A DNA stretch of 5,471 nucleotides from an uncultured Bacteroidota bacterium (GTDB taxonomy: Bacteria > Bacteroidota > Bacteroidia > UKL13-3): contig CAISTO010000175.1 in assembly GCA_903888395.1 (NCBI GenBank), forward strand, positions 1 to 5,471. Reading direction: 5' to 3'. The translations under genes and the position numbers were made by a program. Numbering within the stretch: the stretch's first letter is position 1; each line of letters starts with the position of its first letter. The notes beneath the pieces were generated by a model, which searched no databases, was not told the DNA's origin, and saw only the letters and a list, made by a program, of their open reading frames with translations. This document shows, in pieces, positions 1-5,471 of this stretch.

Positions 1-735
1 AGGCCGAATTTAAATTTTGTGAATGCTATGTTGAAAGCTGTATTCAAACTAGATTTAGTTCTTCAGATAAAATACGAAGTTTCAAAGCAAAAACATGAGG
101 TTCTTTTGGATGACGGTTCGAATTTTAAAGTAAAAAATGGGACTAGTGAAACTGACGAGAATGGGAATATAGTGTTAAGTGAATTAGTGTTCAATAATGA
201 TGGTCGTAATCTTACTAACCTTATTGATATGGGCTCTGGTATGTATCATTTGATTTTATTTTTGATAGAAATTGAATTAGCAATAATTGACGGCGGCTAT
301 AATTATTATAAATCAAAGATGATTGAGGTAGATCTTGGTTTAAATGGAAAAAATCATTTTGAAAAAAAGGATGGAAAATCGACACATACTATTATAATTG
401 AAGAGCCTGAACTTTCTTTACATCCAAATTATCAATCTTTACTTGCAGATGTTATAGAGTATGCTTACAGTTTTTTTGGAGTAAAATTTATTATTGAAAC
501 TCATAGTGAGTATTTAATTAGGAAATTACAATTGCTTCGAGCAAAAGGGTATTTTAATCAAGATTCCGTTTTAATTTATAATATGAATAGACCTAATTCC
601 ACTAATCCAAATTCATTAATTAAAAAAATTAGAATTAATGCTGATGGTTCCTTAACTCAGGATTTTGGGTCTGGATTTGTTGACGAAGCTACTAAAACCA
701 TTTTCGAATTATGGAAAGTACACTCAAAGAATTAG
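1..735 (+). CDS. AAA/ABC-type ATPase, DUF3696/AAA_21-like, 5'-truncated by window edge
   Basis: C-terminal part of an ATPase of the SMC/ABC-like AAA group. The frame is open to base 1, so the GTG at 19 is not a credible start; the N-terminal half with Walker A (P-loop) lies upstream of the window. Numbering from the GTG codon, a signature-like stretch DMGSG is at 70-74, followed by a hydrophobic helix. Walker B (TIIIEEPELSLHP) is at 124-136 with paired Glu, and the H-loop (IIETHSEYLI) is at 158-167. The tail contains an FGSGFVDEA stretch (216-224) recalling the GFFDE-type end of DUF3696 proteins. All visible ATPase motifs are intact. A lysine-rich insertion (about 95-122) separates signature and Walker B. 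Such ATPases are cytosolic and often energise or gate a nuclease or other effector encoded beside them. Here the next gene overlaps the last 25 bases, implying co-translation. The ATPase class is well supported; the subfamily and defence role are inference. Confidence 0.88.
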   Translation, partial: RPNLNFVNAMLKAVFKLDLVLQIKYEVSKQKHEVLLDDGSNFKVKNGTSETDENGNIVLSELVFNNDGRNLTNLIDMGSGMYHLILFLIEIELAIIDGGYNYYKSKMIEVDLGLNGKNHFEKKDGKSTHTIIIEEPELSLHPNYQSLLADVIEYAYSFFGVKFIIETHSEYLIRKLQLLRAKGYFNQDSVLIYNMNRPNSTNPNSLIKKIRINADGSLTQDFGSGFVDEATKTIFELWKVHSKN

Positions 736-1787
736 AGGTTATAAGTCATAGTGCTTTTTTTGTAAATGCCCAAGATGTTTTTAAAAACAGCAAGATTCGT
801 GGATATCTTGAAGATTTAATATTTAACTCTAAAACTGTTTTCAAACACCTTGACGGACAAGTTATGAATAATAGTGATGTATTAAGGATGATTACTTATT
901 TATCTTTATTAGTCGAATCTGTTCCAAAAGAAGAGCTATCTGAAGCTCCTGAAGGATTTGATAACGGTAATTTGGAAACTAAAAATCCATTATACCTGAC
1001 GGAATTTCTAGAGAATACAAATAATTTTTATACAAAGAAATTGGGAAATTATTTTTTTAATTCAGAATCGTTTGAGAACGGAATAATAAACGTATTTCTT
1101 GATACAGAAAGATTCAAGGGACGCAGGAAGTTTAATATATCTCATTTGGCCAAATTTAAATATACTGATTTAGTTAAATTTAAACAACCAGCAAATTATT
1201 TTATACTCAATGATCAATATCTTGGAAATCTTTCCGAATCAATGTTAACTGCAAATCTATTTCCTTTAATAGAAAATTGTACTGAAGTATTAGAATCGGA
1301 CTCTATTCGCTCAGTTATAATTTTAACGAAAATAAAGGATGATTTTAGACAATCAGGTAAGACCAAGCATGACAAATTTGATGAGGAATATTGTATTCGT
1401 AATATTGAGAGTTTAAACGGAAAAATTGCACAATACTTACCAAAGAATGTTCAATACAAATTTATTATATTAAAGGAGTATTTATTGATTGCTGACATTA
1501 ATAAAAAGGTTGAGGATAGCAGTAAGCTTTATTCCCTCAAGAATTCACTTAAAAGGCTTCATGATAGATTCTTTATTTCTAATTATTTAATTGGTGAGTC
1601 TTCAAATTCATTTGGTTATTTACATGAAAAAGGAAGAGTTCTAGCAGATTGCGATTTAACACTGTCTTCAACAATGGATATAGAATATGTTTTTGAGTTT
1701 GAATCCTCACAAAAGGCGATTGATGATTGCATTTCATATGCTAACGATATAGCTTTCGAAAAATATTTTATTAAATTCGAAAGATAA
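711..1787 (+). CDS. Uncharacterised protein with LHDRF motif, partner of the upstream ATPase
   Basis: A 358-residue protein that I do not recognise by name. The ATG at 711 is the only sensible start: no other ATG, GTG or TTG comes early, and the next Met is residue 52. It therefore overlaps the ATPase gene by 25 bases in another frame, which suggests translational coupling and one transcript. There is no signal peptide or membrane helix, so it is probably cytosolic. The N-terminal 110 residues look mostly helical. The C-terminal half alternates predicted strands and helices: RSVIILTKIK (200-209), KFIILKEYLLIAD (250-262), then LHDRFFISNYLIG (283-295) and a Ser/Gly-rich turn (296-302). A strand followed by HDR[FY]hhh recalls phospholipase-D-like and MIT-C domains, but no HxK catalytic pair is evident at that site, so nuclease activity is not shown. 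It could be the effector or sensor of an ATPase-based defence pair; this is inference from context. Confidence 0.82.
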   Translation: MESTLKELEVISHSAFFVNAQDVFKNSKIRGYLEDLIFNSKTVFKHLDGQVMNNSDVLRMITYLSLLVESVPKEELSEAPEGFDNGNLETKNPLYLTEFLENTNNFYTKKLGNYFFNSESFENGIINVFLDTERFKGRRKFNISHLAKFKYTDLVKFKQPANYFILNDQYLGNLSESMLTANLFPLIENCTEVLESDSIRSVIILTKIKDDFRQSGKTKHDKFDEEYCIRNIESLNGKIAQYLPKNVQYKFIILKEYLLIADINKKVEDSSKLYSLKNSLKRLHDRFFISNYLIGESSNSFGYLHEKGRVLADCDLTLSSTMDIEYVFEFESSQKAIDDCISYANDIAFEKYFIKFER

Positions 1788-1819
1788 TTCATTTCATTTT
1801 CTGGATTATTTTAAACTCT

Positions 1820-1854
1820 TATTAATTAAGATTTCCGTATTCTAATAATTAATA
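1820..1854. repeat. AT-only inverted repeat after the ATPase operon
   Basis: TATTAATTA at 1820-1828 is matched perfectly by TAATTAATA at 1846-1854 across a 17-base spacer. It lies 33 bases after the stop of the HDRF-motif gene and could fold as a weak hairpin. The stem has no G or C and no clean T-tract follows, so it is a poor intrinsic terminator. In DNA this AT-rich such a repeat may occur by chance. Confidence 0.3.
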
Positions 1855-1919
1855 TTTATAACCAAAGTGTCATTCTTAAAAGTTCTGTTTCATTTTTTAG
1901 AAAAAAATGCTCGTTTTTT

Positions 1920-1931
1920 ATTGCATGCAAT
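1920..1931. promoter_or_regulatory. 12-bp perfect palindrome upstream of the 2048 gene
   Basis: ATTGCATGCAAT is its own reverse complement over 12 bases. It sits 117 bases before the chosen start codon of the next gene and 23 bases before a second dyad at 1954-1970. Both contain TGCA half-sites. This could be an operator for a dimeric regulator, but one such palindrome is expected by chance in a window this size, so the regulatory role is inference. Confidence 0.3.
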
Positions 1932-1953
1932 TATTTCAAGAAAGATTAATACA

Positions 1954-1970
1954 GTGCAGCTCCTCTGCAC
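1954..1970. promoter_or_regulatory. Inverted repeat, possible operator or leader hairpin
   Basis: GTGCAG and CTGCAC form a perfect 6-bp inverted repeat around the 5-base spacer CTCCT. It is unusually GC-rich for its surroundings. It ends 10 bases before a candidate -7 element at 1981-1988, where a -33 box would otherwise be expected, and no TTG is found at the usual distance. That placement fits an activator or repressor site. If transcription begins further upstream, it could instead be an RNA hairpin in the leader. No T-tract follows, so it is not an intrinsic terminator. Confidence 0.4.
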
Positions 1971-1980
1971 ACATTATTGC

Positions 1981-1988
1981 TTACTTTG
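1981..1988 (+). promoter_or_regulatory. Candidate Bacteroidota-type -7 promoter element
   Basis: TTACTTTG matches the TAnnTTTG consensus of the Bacteroidota primary sigma factor at all but the second position. Transcription from here would leave a leader of roughly 50 bases before the ATG at 2048. No TTG is present 17-23 bases upstream; the inverted repeat at 1954-1970 occupies that region instead. This is a weak call from motif similarity and position. Confidence 0.35.
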
Positions 1989-2047
1989 TAATTACTGAAG
2001 TTTTTAATAACTATCAACTTTCAAGAAATTATAAAAAAAAGAATATT

Positions 2048-3022
2048 ATGAATCAAACAATTATTGAGATAAATGAAATTTTAACTAGAACAGAAGAATT
2101 AGTTAGCAATAGAAAATTGTTTAAGTTACTTAACAACGATATTGACTATTCTGTTGATATTAAATATAAAAATAGACTTAGTAAATGGCTTTTGTTTTTT
2201 AATGAACAGTATGCTGCTAATTTTTATATTTATTCAAATACAGTTTATGCTTTATTTGAGGCATGTAACAACAACGATCTTTTCAAAAATCAAACCGAGC
2301 ATGAATTTGAGCAAAGCTTAAGTTTTTATAAATCAGTTATTAGTCATCCGTACTTAAACAGACCAATCGATTTTAATAATGCAAAGAGCATTTTTGCCTT
2401 AGCACTTATTTATGGAAAATATGGTACTATGCAAATTAATTCCTTTAAAAATGCTTTGGAAAATTTGAAATTTGAGATTTCAGAAAATAGCCTGCACGAT
2501 TTTTTTAAATGCTTATTAGTGAAAGGTGAGTACCCAAAGTTATTTCCTAAAAATGTAACTCAATTTAATGAAAATGACCTAGAGTTATTTATGAATGCTA
2601 TAAAATCAAAACCATGCTCAATATATAAACCTATTGTACCCGAATTAAATACACAAGTTAAAGCTATAAAGTATTTTTTTGAACGTATGGACATTGAAAT
2701 GATTGATGCTTTTCTTTCGCACGAACTCACCTACCAGGATGTAGATAAAAAGACTTTCATATTTGAATTATCAACTGTGTTTGACCGATTTATAAATTCT
2801 GGAGATTCATATTTAATTGCATTTGAAGGTGCTTGTAATTCCTGCATAAAAGGAAAATTTGGATATACGTTTGTTGGTAATGTAAGTTCTAATTATCTTA
2901 GTATTATCTTTGATATTAAGGATGATAAAATTGTCGATTTATATGATTGCACTAAATTTAAAATCAGAATTGGTGACTTGGAACTAAATCAGAAATTCAG
3001 CATTGACTTATTCAGTTTATAA
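2048..3022 (+). CDS. Uncharacterised 324-residue protein with cysteine-containing C-terminal module
   Basis: I do not recognise a named family. The reading frame is open back to an ATG at 1907, but I choose the ATG at 2048. The 47 extra residues are Cys-rich and low in coding character, would run through the inverted repeat and candidate promoter, and precede a natural helical start (MNQTIIEINEIL). An A-rich tract precedes 2048. From this Met, residues 1-190 look helical and hydrophilic with scattered aromatics. There is no signal peptide or transmembrane helix, so it is probably cytosolic. The C-terminal part (about 203-310) holds a helix-rich segment, then GDSYLIAFEG, a CxxC pair (Cys263, Cys266), GYTFVGN (272-278) and DLYDC (Cys301). 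I have a general impression that this Cys/GFxFxGN pattern recurs in Bacteroidota hypothetical proteins; that is unverified. Three Cys in this spacing could bind a metal, but a fourth ligand is not obvious. The gene stands alone, with gaps of 260 and 106 bases around it. Confidence 0.75.
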   Translation: MNQTIIEINEILTRTEELVSNRKLFKLLNNDIDYSVDIKYKNRLSKWLLFFNEQYAANFYIYSNTVYALFEACNNNDLFKNQTEHEFEQSLSFYKSVISHPYLNRPIDFNNAKSIFALALIYGKYGTMQINSFKNALENLKFEISENSLHDFFKCLLVKGEYPKLFPKNVTQFNENDLELFMNAIKSKPCSIYKPIVPELNTQVKAIKYFFERMDIEMIDAFLSHELTYQDVDKKTFIFELSTVFDRFINSGDSYLIAFEGACNSCIKGKFGYTFVGNVSSNYLSIIFDIKDDKIVDLYDCTKFKIRIGDLELNQKFSIDLFSL

Positions 3023-3035
3023 TTTGTTTTATGGA

Positions 3036-3054
3036 CCATTGTCAAATCAAATGG
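3036..3054. terminator. Weak hairpin after the 2048-3022 gene
   Basis: CCATT (3036-3040) pairs with AATGG (3050-3054) around a 9-base loop, starting 14 bases after the stop codon. No T-tract follows, so this is at best a weak or factor-dependent terminator. The surrounding bases also contain an imperfect direct repeat (ATGGACCATTGT, then ATGGCTATTGT). Confidence 0.2.
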
Positions 3055-3082
3055 CTATTGTGTAATTTAAATTAGGGCGAAA

Positions 3083-3110
3083 GAAACTTTACCGAGGAAC
3101 TTTAAACCGA
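3083..3110. repeat. Imperfect tandem repeat upstream of the small ORF
   Basis: GAAACTTTACCGA (3083-3095) is followed immediately by GGAACTTTAAACCGA (3096-3110). The copies share nearly every base apart from one substitution and a two-base insertion. The pair ends 18 bases before the ATG at 3129. It could be a tandem protein-binding site or the remnant of a small duplication; no function is shown. Confidence 0.4.
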
Positions 3111-3128
3111 TTTTTAGCAATAGACACT

Positions 3129-3407
3129 ATGTTTCCTTTGGTAAACTTAAACCATGAAACTTTTACTATACATAAAAACGAAGAGAGCGTAACAATATTT
3201 ATGGTTCAAGGAACAATAGGGCAGGTTGTAAATTCTTTTTTAGTATGTGAAGATCTTGATCCTGAAAAATTCAATCTCACTGTACATGAAATGAAACTTT
3301 GTAAATTTGATTTTTCAATTATTACTGGATTGGAATATGATTCTGAATTATTTAAAAAGTTGAGAACTGACCATGTCATTCGGAGTCAATGGGGCTTTAT
3401 TATTTAA
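3129..3407 (+). CDS. Small hypothetical protein, 92 residues
   Basis: An orphan ORF with no family I recognise. The frame is open upstream to a stop at 3063-3065, but no ATG, GTG or TTG occurs before the ATG at 3129, so that start is the first possible one. There is no purine-rich ribosome site just before it, which is common in Bacteroidota. The product begins with a strand-rich section (FTIHKNEESVTIFMVQGTIG, about 12-31), then a charged helical region with the segment ELFKKLRTDHVIRSQWG (73-89) near its end. There is no signal peptide or membrane helix. The composition (Lys/Glu/Phe-rich, few rare residues) looks coding. It may be a small cytosolic protein or a fragment of a decayed gene. It lies 106 bases after the previous gene and 125 before the next, so operon membership is unclear. 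Confidence 0.5.
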   Translation: MFPLVNLNHETFTIHKNEESVTIFMVQGTIGQVVNSFLVCEDLDPEKFNLTVHEMKLCKFDFSIITGLEYDSELFKKLRTDHVIRSQWGFII

Positions 3408-3459
3408 TTTGTATTAAAAAAAATTTAGTCTGTATCTTTTATCTCATTTCTCCGTTACT

Positions 3460-3486
3460 AAATAAACCAAGGCCCTTATTTTTTTA
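3460..3486 (+). terminator. Possible weak terminator with T-rich tail
   Basis: AAATAA (3460-3465) pairs with TTATTT (3476-3481) around the loop ACCAAGGCCC, and the sequence runs on into a T-rich stretch (3479-3490). It lies about 50 bases after the stop of the small ORF and before the secreted-protease gene. The stem has no G-C pair, so confidence is low. Confidence 0.25.
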
Positions 3487-3502
3487 TTTTATTCCAATTT
3501 AT

Positions 3503-3510
3503 AATTTTTG
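3503..3510 (+). promoter_or_regulatory. Possible -7 promoter element for the secreted protease
   Basis: AATTTTTG is one mismatch from TAnnTTTG and lies 22 bases before the ATG at 3533. It would give a short leader in which no strong ribosome site is visible. No TTG -33 box stands at the usual distance; that region is a T-run. The call rests on position and partial motif match only. Confidence 0.28.
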
Positions 3511-3532
3511 TTTCACCACTAAAACTTAGCTT

Positions 3533-5326
3533 ATGAAAAATTTAACCTGGTTACTTATCGTATTATATTCAGTTCAATTAGTATCACAAACAACAATTTC
3601 TCATAAGAAATTTTACAACGATAAATGGATAGTTGTGGATTCAACTAATAACCCTTCTTATTATAGACTATTTAACGCAATAGATTCTATTCACCCAATA
3701 GGAAGGGTGAATGATTATTATATTACAGGAGAAATACAAGGAACCATGGATAGCGCTTCTTTTATTGACAAAGTAACTGATGCTAATTCAAAATTTATTG
3801 GGAAGACCATTGGCTATTTTAAATCAGGTAATAAAAATTTTGAATTGCTATATGATACTAGTAGTAATGCATTATCAAACATCAACTGGTATGAAAATGG
3901 AAATAAGAAATGGGAAATTAAATACGATAAAAATATAGAAACATCTATTTCTTATTATGAAAATGGTATTAAGTTTAATGACCTGAGGTTTATGAATGGT
4001 CTAGCTGAAGGTACATGTATGGAGTATTACCAAAGTGGAAAATTGAAAAATAAATCCATATATCATGAAGGTGTATTAAAAAACGAAAAATATATTGAAT
4101 GTGATGAGTTTAATAATTGCCAACAAGTATATTATGATGGCTTTAACACGAATGAAAGTTATCGTAAATGGGATGTTATTGATAATAGTGATGTGAAGGC
4201 ACAATTTATTGCAGAAGCTGGATATCAAATCGAAAATAAATTGAAAACTGATATTTCTTTTAGAATATATCAACCATTTGATATTGCAGGTAGTTTTTCA
4301 GCAGAAACAAATTTTAAATTTGTGAAAGGAGATGAAAAATCTTTTACAGGCTTAATTTTCGGCTATTTAAATTGGGACAACTATTCATATTTTTATATTT
4401 CGCCTAATGGAAAGTATAAAATTGGTCATGTGTTAGGTGGTTTGTTTTATGATGGATCCATTGTAAAATCAACTTTCATCAACTTAGGTACGGAACAAAA
4501 TTGTTTAAAATTAAGCATGTATAATAATAAGATGCAATATGCAGTGAATGGTCATATTGTACTCAGTGAACCATTTGTTAAATTTAGAGGAAATAACATT
4601 GGGTATGTGGTTGGAGGTAAATCAGAAACGTTGTTTCAGAATTTAATAATAAAAGAAAATGTTGATCCACAAGTTATCGTAAATGAATTAAGTACGGATT
4701 GGAATGGAAATGGCAGTGGTTTTTTTGTTGATACAACAGGTGTTATTGTTACTAATTACCATGTTATTGAAGGTGCAAATAAAATTGAAGTGAGTTTTTT
4801 AATTAATGGCTTAAAAAAATCATTTAAAGCAAAGGTTATTTCATCAGATAAAAACAACGACTTAGCAATTATTAAAATTGATGATTCTGATTTTAAACCT
4901 TTCAAAAAAATTCCTTATAGTTTTAAAAATAGTGTTATTGATGTAGGAAGTAATGTTTTTGCAATGGGTTACCCAATGGCTTTGAACGTAATGGGTGAGG
5001 AAGTGAAATTTAATGACGGTAAAATTAGCTCAAAATCTGGGTATCAAGGAGAAACGAATACATATCAAATTTCAGTTCCTGTTCAATCTGGAAATAGTGG
5101 TGGTCCATTGTTTGATTATGATGGAAATATAATTGGTGTTGTAAATTCAAAATTAGTAATTGGTGATAATGTTGCTTATGCTATTAAATCTGGCTACTTA
5201 AATACCCTAGTTGAAACCCTACCGTTTAATGTGAATTTACCCAGTGAGAAATCTATCGCAACTAAGTCTCTAACTGAAAAGATTAAAGTTATTTCTGATT
5301 ATGTAGTATTGATAAAAGTGAGATAG
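3533..5326 (+). CDS. Secreted multidomain trypsin-like serine protease with YwqK/MORN-like repeats and LamG-like domain
   Basis: A 597-residue exported protein. A short signal peptide (Lys2 then a hydrophobic core, 4-17) probably ends near Ser18/Gln19; no lipobox Cys is present. Residues about 94-200 hold degenerate YwqK/MORN_2-type repeats (GYFKSGNK, WYENGNKKWE, YYENGIKF, EYYQSGKLKN). Residues about 223-376 form a strand-rich region typical of LamG/concanavalin-like sandwiches (FTGLIFGYLNWDNYSYFYIS, then KLSMYNNKMQYAVNGHIVL). Residues about 385-565 are an S1C (HtrA/DegP-like) protease domain with a complete triad: His410 in TNYHVIEG, Asp443 in NNDLAIIKI and Ser522 in SGNSGGPLF, with GSGFFVD (395-400 region) before the His. 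No PDZ domain follows; the chain ends with a short helical tail (IKVISDYVVLIKVR). No type IX secretion sorting domain is visible, so a periplasmic or cell-surface location is likely. Protease activity is well supported. Substrate and the role of the two N-terminal modules are unknown; ligand binding or envelope-stress sensing is inference. Confidence 0.93.
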   Translation: MKNLTWLLIVLYSVQLVSQTTISHKKFYNDKWIVVDSTNNPSYYRLFNAIDSIHPIGRVNDYYITGEIQGTMDSASFIDKVTDANSKFIGKTIGYFKSGNKNFELLYDTSSNALSNINWYENGNKKWEIKYDKNIETSISYYENGIKFNDLRFMNGLAEGTCMEYYQSGKLKNKSIYHEGVLKNEKYIECDEFNNCQQVYYDGFNTNESYRKWDVIDNSDVKAQFIAEAGYQIENKLKTDISFRIYQPFDIAGSFSAETNFKFVKGDEKSFTGLIFGYLNWDNYSYFYISPNGKYKIGHVLGGLFYDGSIVKSTFINLGTEQNCLKLSMYNNKMQYAVNGHIVLSEPFVKFRGNNIGYVVGGKSETLFQNLIIKENVDPQVIVNELSTDWNGNGSGFFVDTTGVIVTNYHVIEGANKIEVSFLINGLKKSFKAKVISSDKNNDLAIIKIDDSDFKPFKKIPYSFKNSVIDVGSNVFAMGYPMALNVMGEEVKFNDGKISSKSGYQGETNTYQISVPVQSGNSGGPLFDYDGNIIGVVNSKLVIGDNVAYAIKSGYLNTLVETLPFNVNLPSEKSIATKSLTEKIKVISDYVVLIKVR

Positions 5327-5348
5327 TAAGAAAATATAATTATGATGT

Positions 5349-5471
5349 CTAATTTGACATTGGAATATCTAGCAATAAATCTGTCAATCTAGTAACTGAT
5401 TTCAAAGTTGCCTTTGTAGGCAAACCAAATTTTATGGTAAATGCTTTATTTAAATAGCAAAACATATGTTC
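5349..5471 (-). CDS. Possible 3' end of a minus-strand gene, truncated by window edge
   Basis: Reading the minus strand from the window edge, 40 codons stay open and end at a TAG (5349-5351 on the plus strand). The translation includes FTIKFGLPTKATLKSV and ends DLLLDIPMSN. A run this long without a stop is somewhat unusual in DNA this AT-rich, and the stop would lie 22 bases from the stop of the secreted protease, a normal convergent arrangement. I recognise no family. The hairpin at 5408-5423 would fall inside it, so it may not be coding. Confidence 0.25.
   Translation of the reverse strand, partial: EHMFCYLNKAFTIKFGLPTKATLKSVTRLTDLLLDIPMSN
5408..5423. terminator. Hairpin downstream of the secreted protease gene
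   Basis: TTGCCT (5408-5413) and AGGCAA (5418-5423) form a perfect 6-bp stem with loop TTGT, 81 bases after the stop codon. It is the only stem in the 3' region with three G-C pairs. The bases after it (ACCAAATTTTATGG) contain only a short T-run, so it is a modest intrinsic terminator candidate. It competes with the possible minus-strand coding end that spans it. Confidence 0.4.

Noticed and set aside
19..21. GTG as the true start of the ATPase gene
   Set aside because: The frame is open through base 1 and the protein would lack its Walker A region, so the gene is cut by the window edge rather than starting here.
1..1787. Assignment of the first two genes to PARIS, Septu or Gabija
   Set aside because: The partner protein shows no DUF4435/Toprim, HNH or UvrD-like helicase features, and the ATPase resembles the DUF3696 group more than those families.
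1907..2047. N-terminal extension of the 2048 gene as coding sequence
   Set aside because: The translation looks non-coding, and the stretch holds dyads and a promoter-like element; the ATG at 2048 is a better start.
1788..2047. CRISPR array, tRNA, small-RNA gene or integron attachment site in the largest intergenic gap
   Set aside because: There are no regularly spaced repeats, no cloverleaf-like pairing, and no GTTRRRY/RYYYAAC core pair flanking the inverted repeat.
4076..4273. 65-codon open frame on the minus strand inside the secreted protease gene
   Set aside because: It lies wholly within a strongly supported coding region, is rich in Ile/Phe as expected from reverse-reading AT-rich DNA, and has no recognisable domain.
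1..5471. Insertion sequence or transposon
   Set aside because: No transposase-like protein and no terminal inverted repeats with target duplications were seen in the window.

Overview
The window is very AT-rich (roughly 30% GC by eye). It looks like a chromosomal accessory stretch from a member of the Bacteroidota, probably Flavobacteriales or a related order. The reasons are the base composition, the absence of strong Shine-Dalgarno sequences, one candidate Bacteroidota-type -7 element (TTACTTTG, near TAnnTTTG), and a secreted protein that combines YwqK/MORN-like repeats with an HtrA-type protease. The taxonomic call is inference; no rRNA or other marker gene is present.

Layout. At 1-735 is the 3' part of an AAA/ABC-type ATPase gene whose beginning lies outside the window. 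It keeps the signature-like region, Walker B and H-loop and resembles the DUF3696/AAA_21 group. Its last 25 bases overlap the start of a second gene (711-1787), a 358-residue protein I do not recognise that carries an LHDRF motif recalling phospholipase-D-like/MIT-C folds. The two are almost certainly one operon and may be an ATPase-plus-effector module of the kind common in defence islands. A roughly 260-bp intergenic region (1788-2047) follows, with two dyad-symmetric sites and a candidate promoter. Next come an uncharacterised 324-residue protein with a cysteine-containing C-terminal module (2048-3022) and a small orphan ORF (3129-3407). A 597-residue secreted protein follows (3533-5326): signal peptide, YwqK/MORN-like repeats, a LamG-like beta-sandwich domain and a complete trypsin-like serine protease domain. 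The last 120 bases hold a 6-bp hairpin and an open reading frame on the minus strand that runs off the window.

How the genes relate. Only the first two genes show evidence of working together, through overlap and same strand. The other three are separated by 100-260 bp gaps and look like independent accessory genes. The same-strand layout alone does not justify calling the whole window one system. The most interesting items are the ATPase/HDRF pair and the three-module secreted protease.
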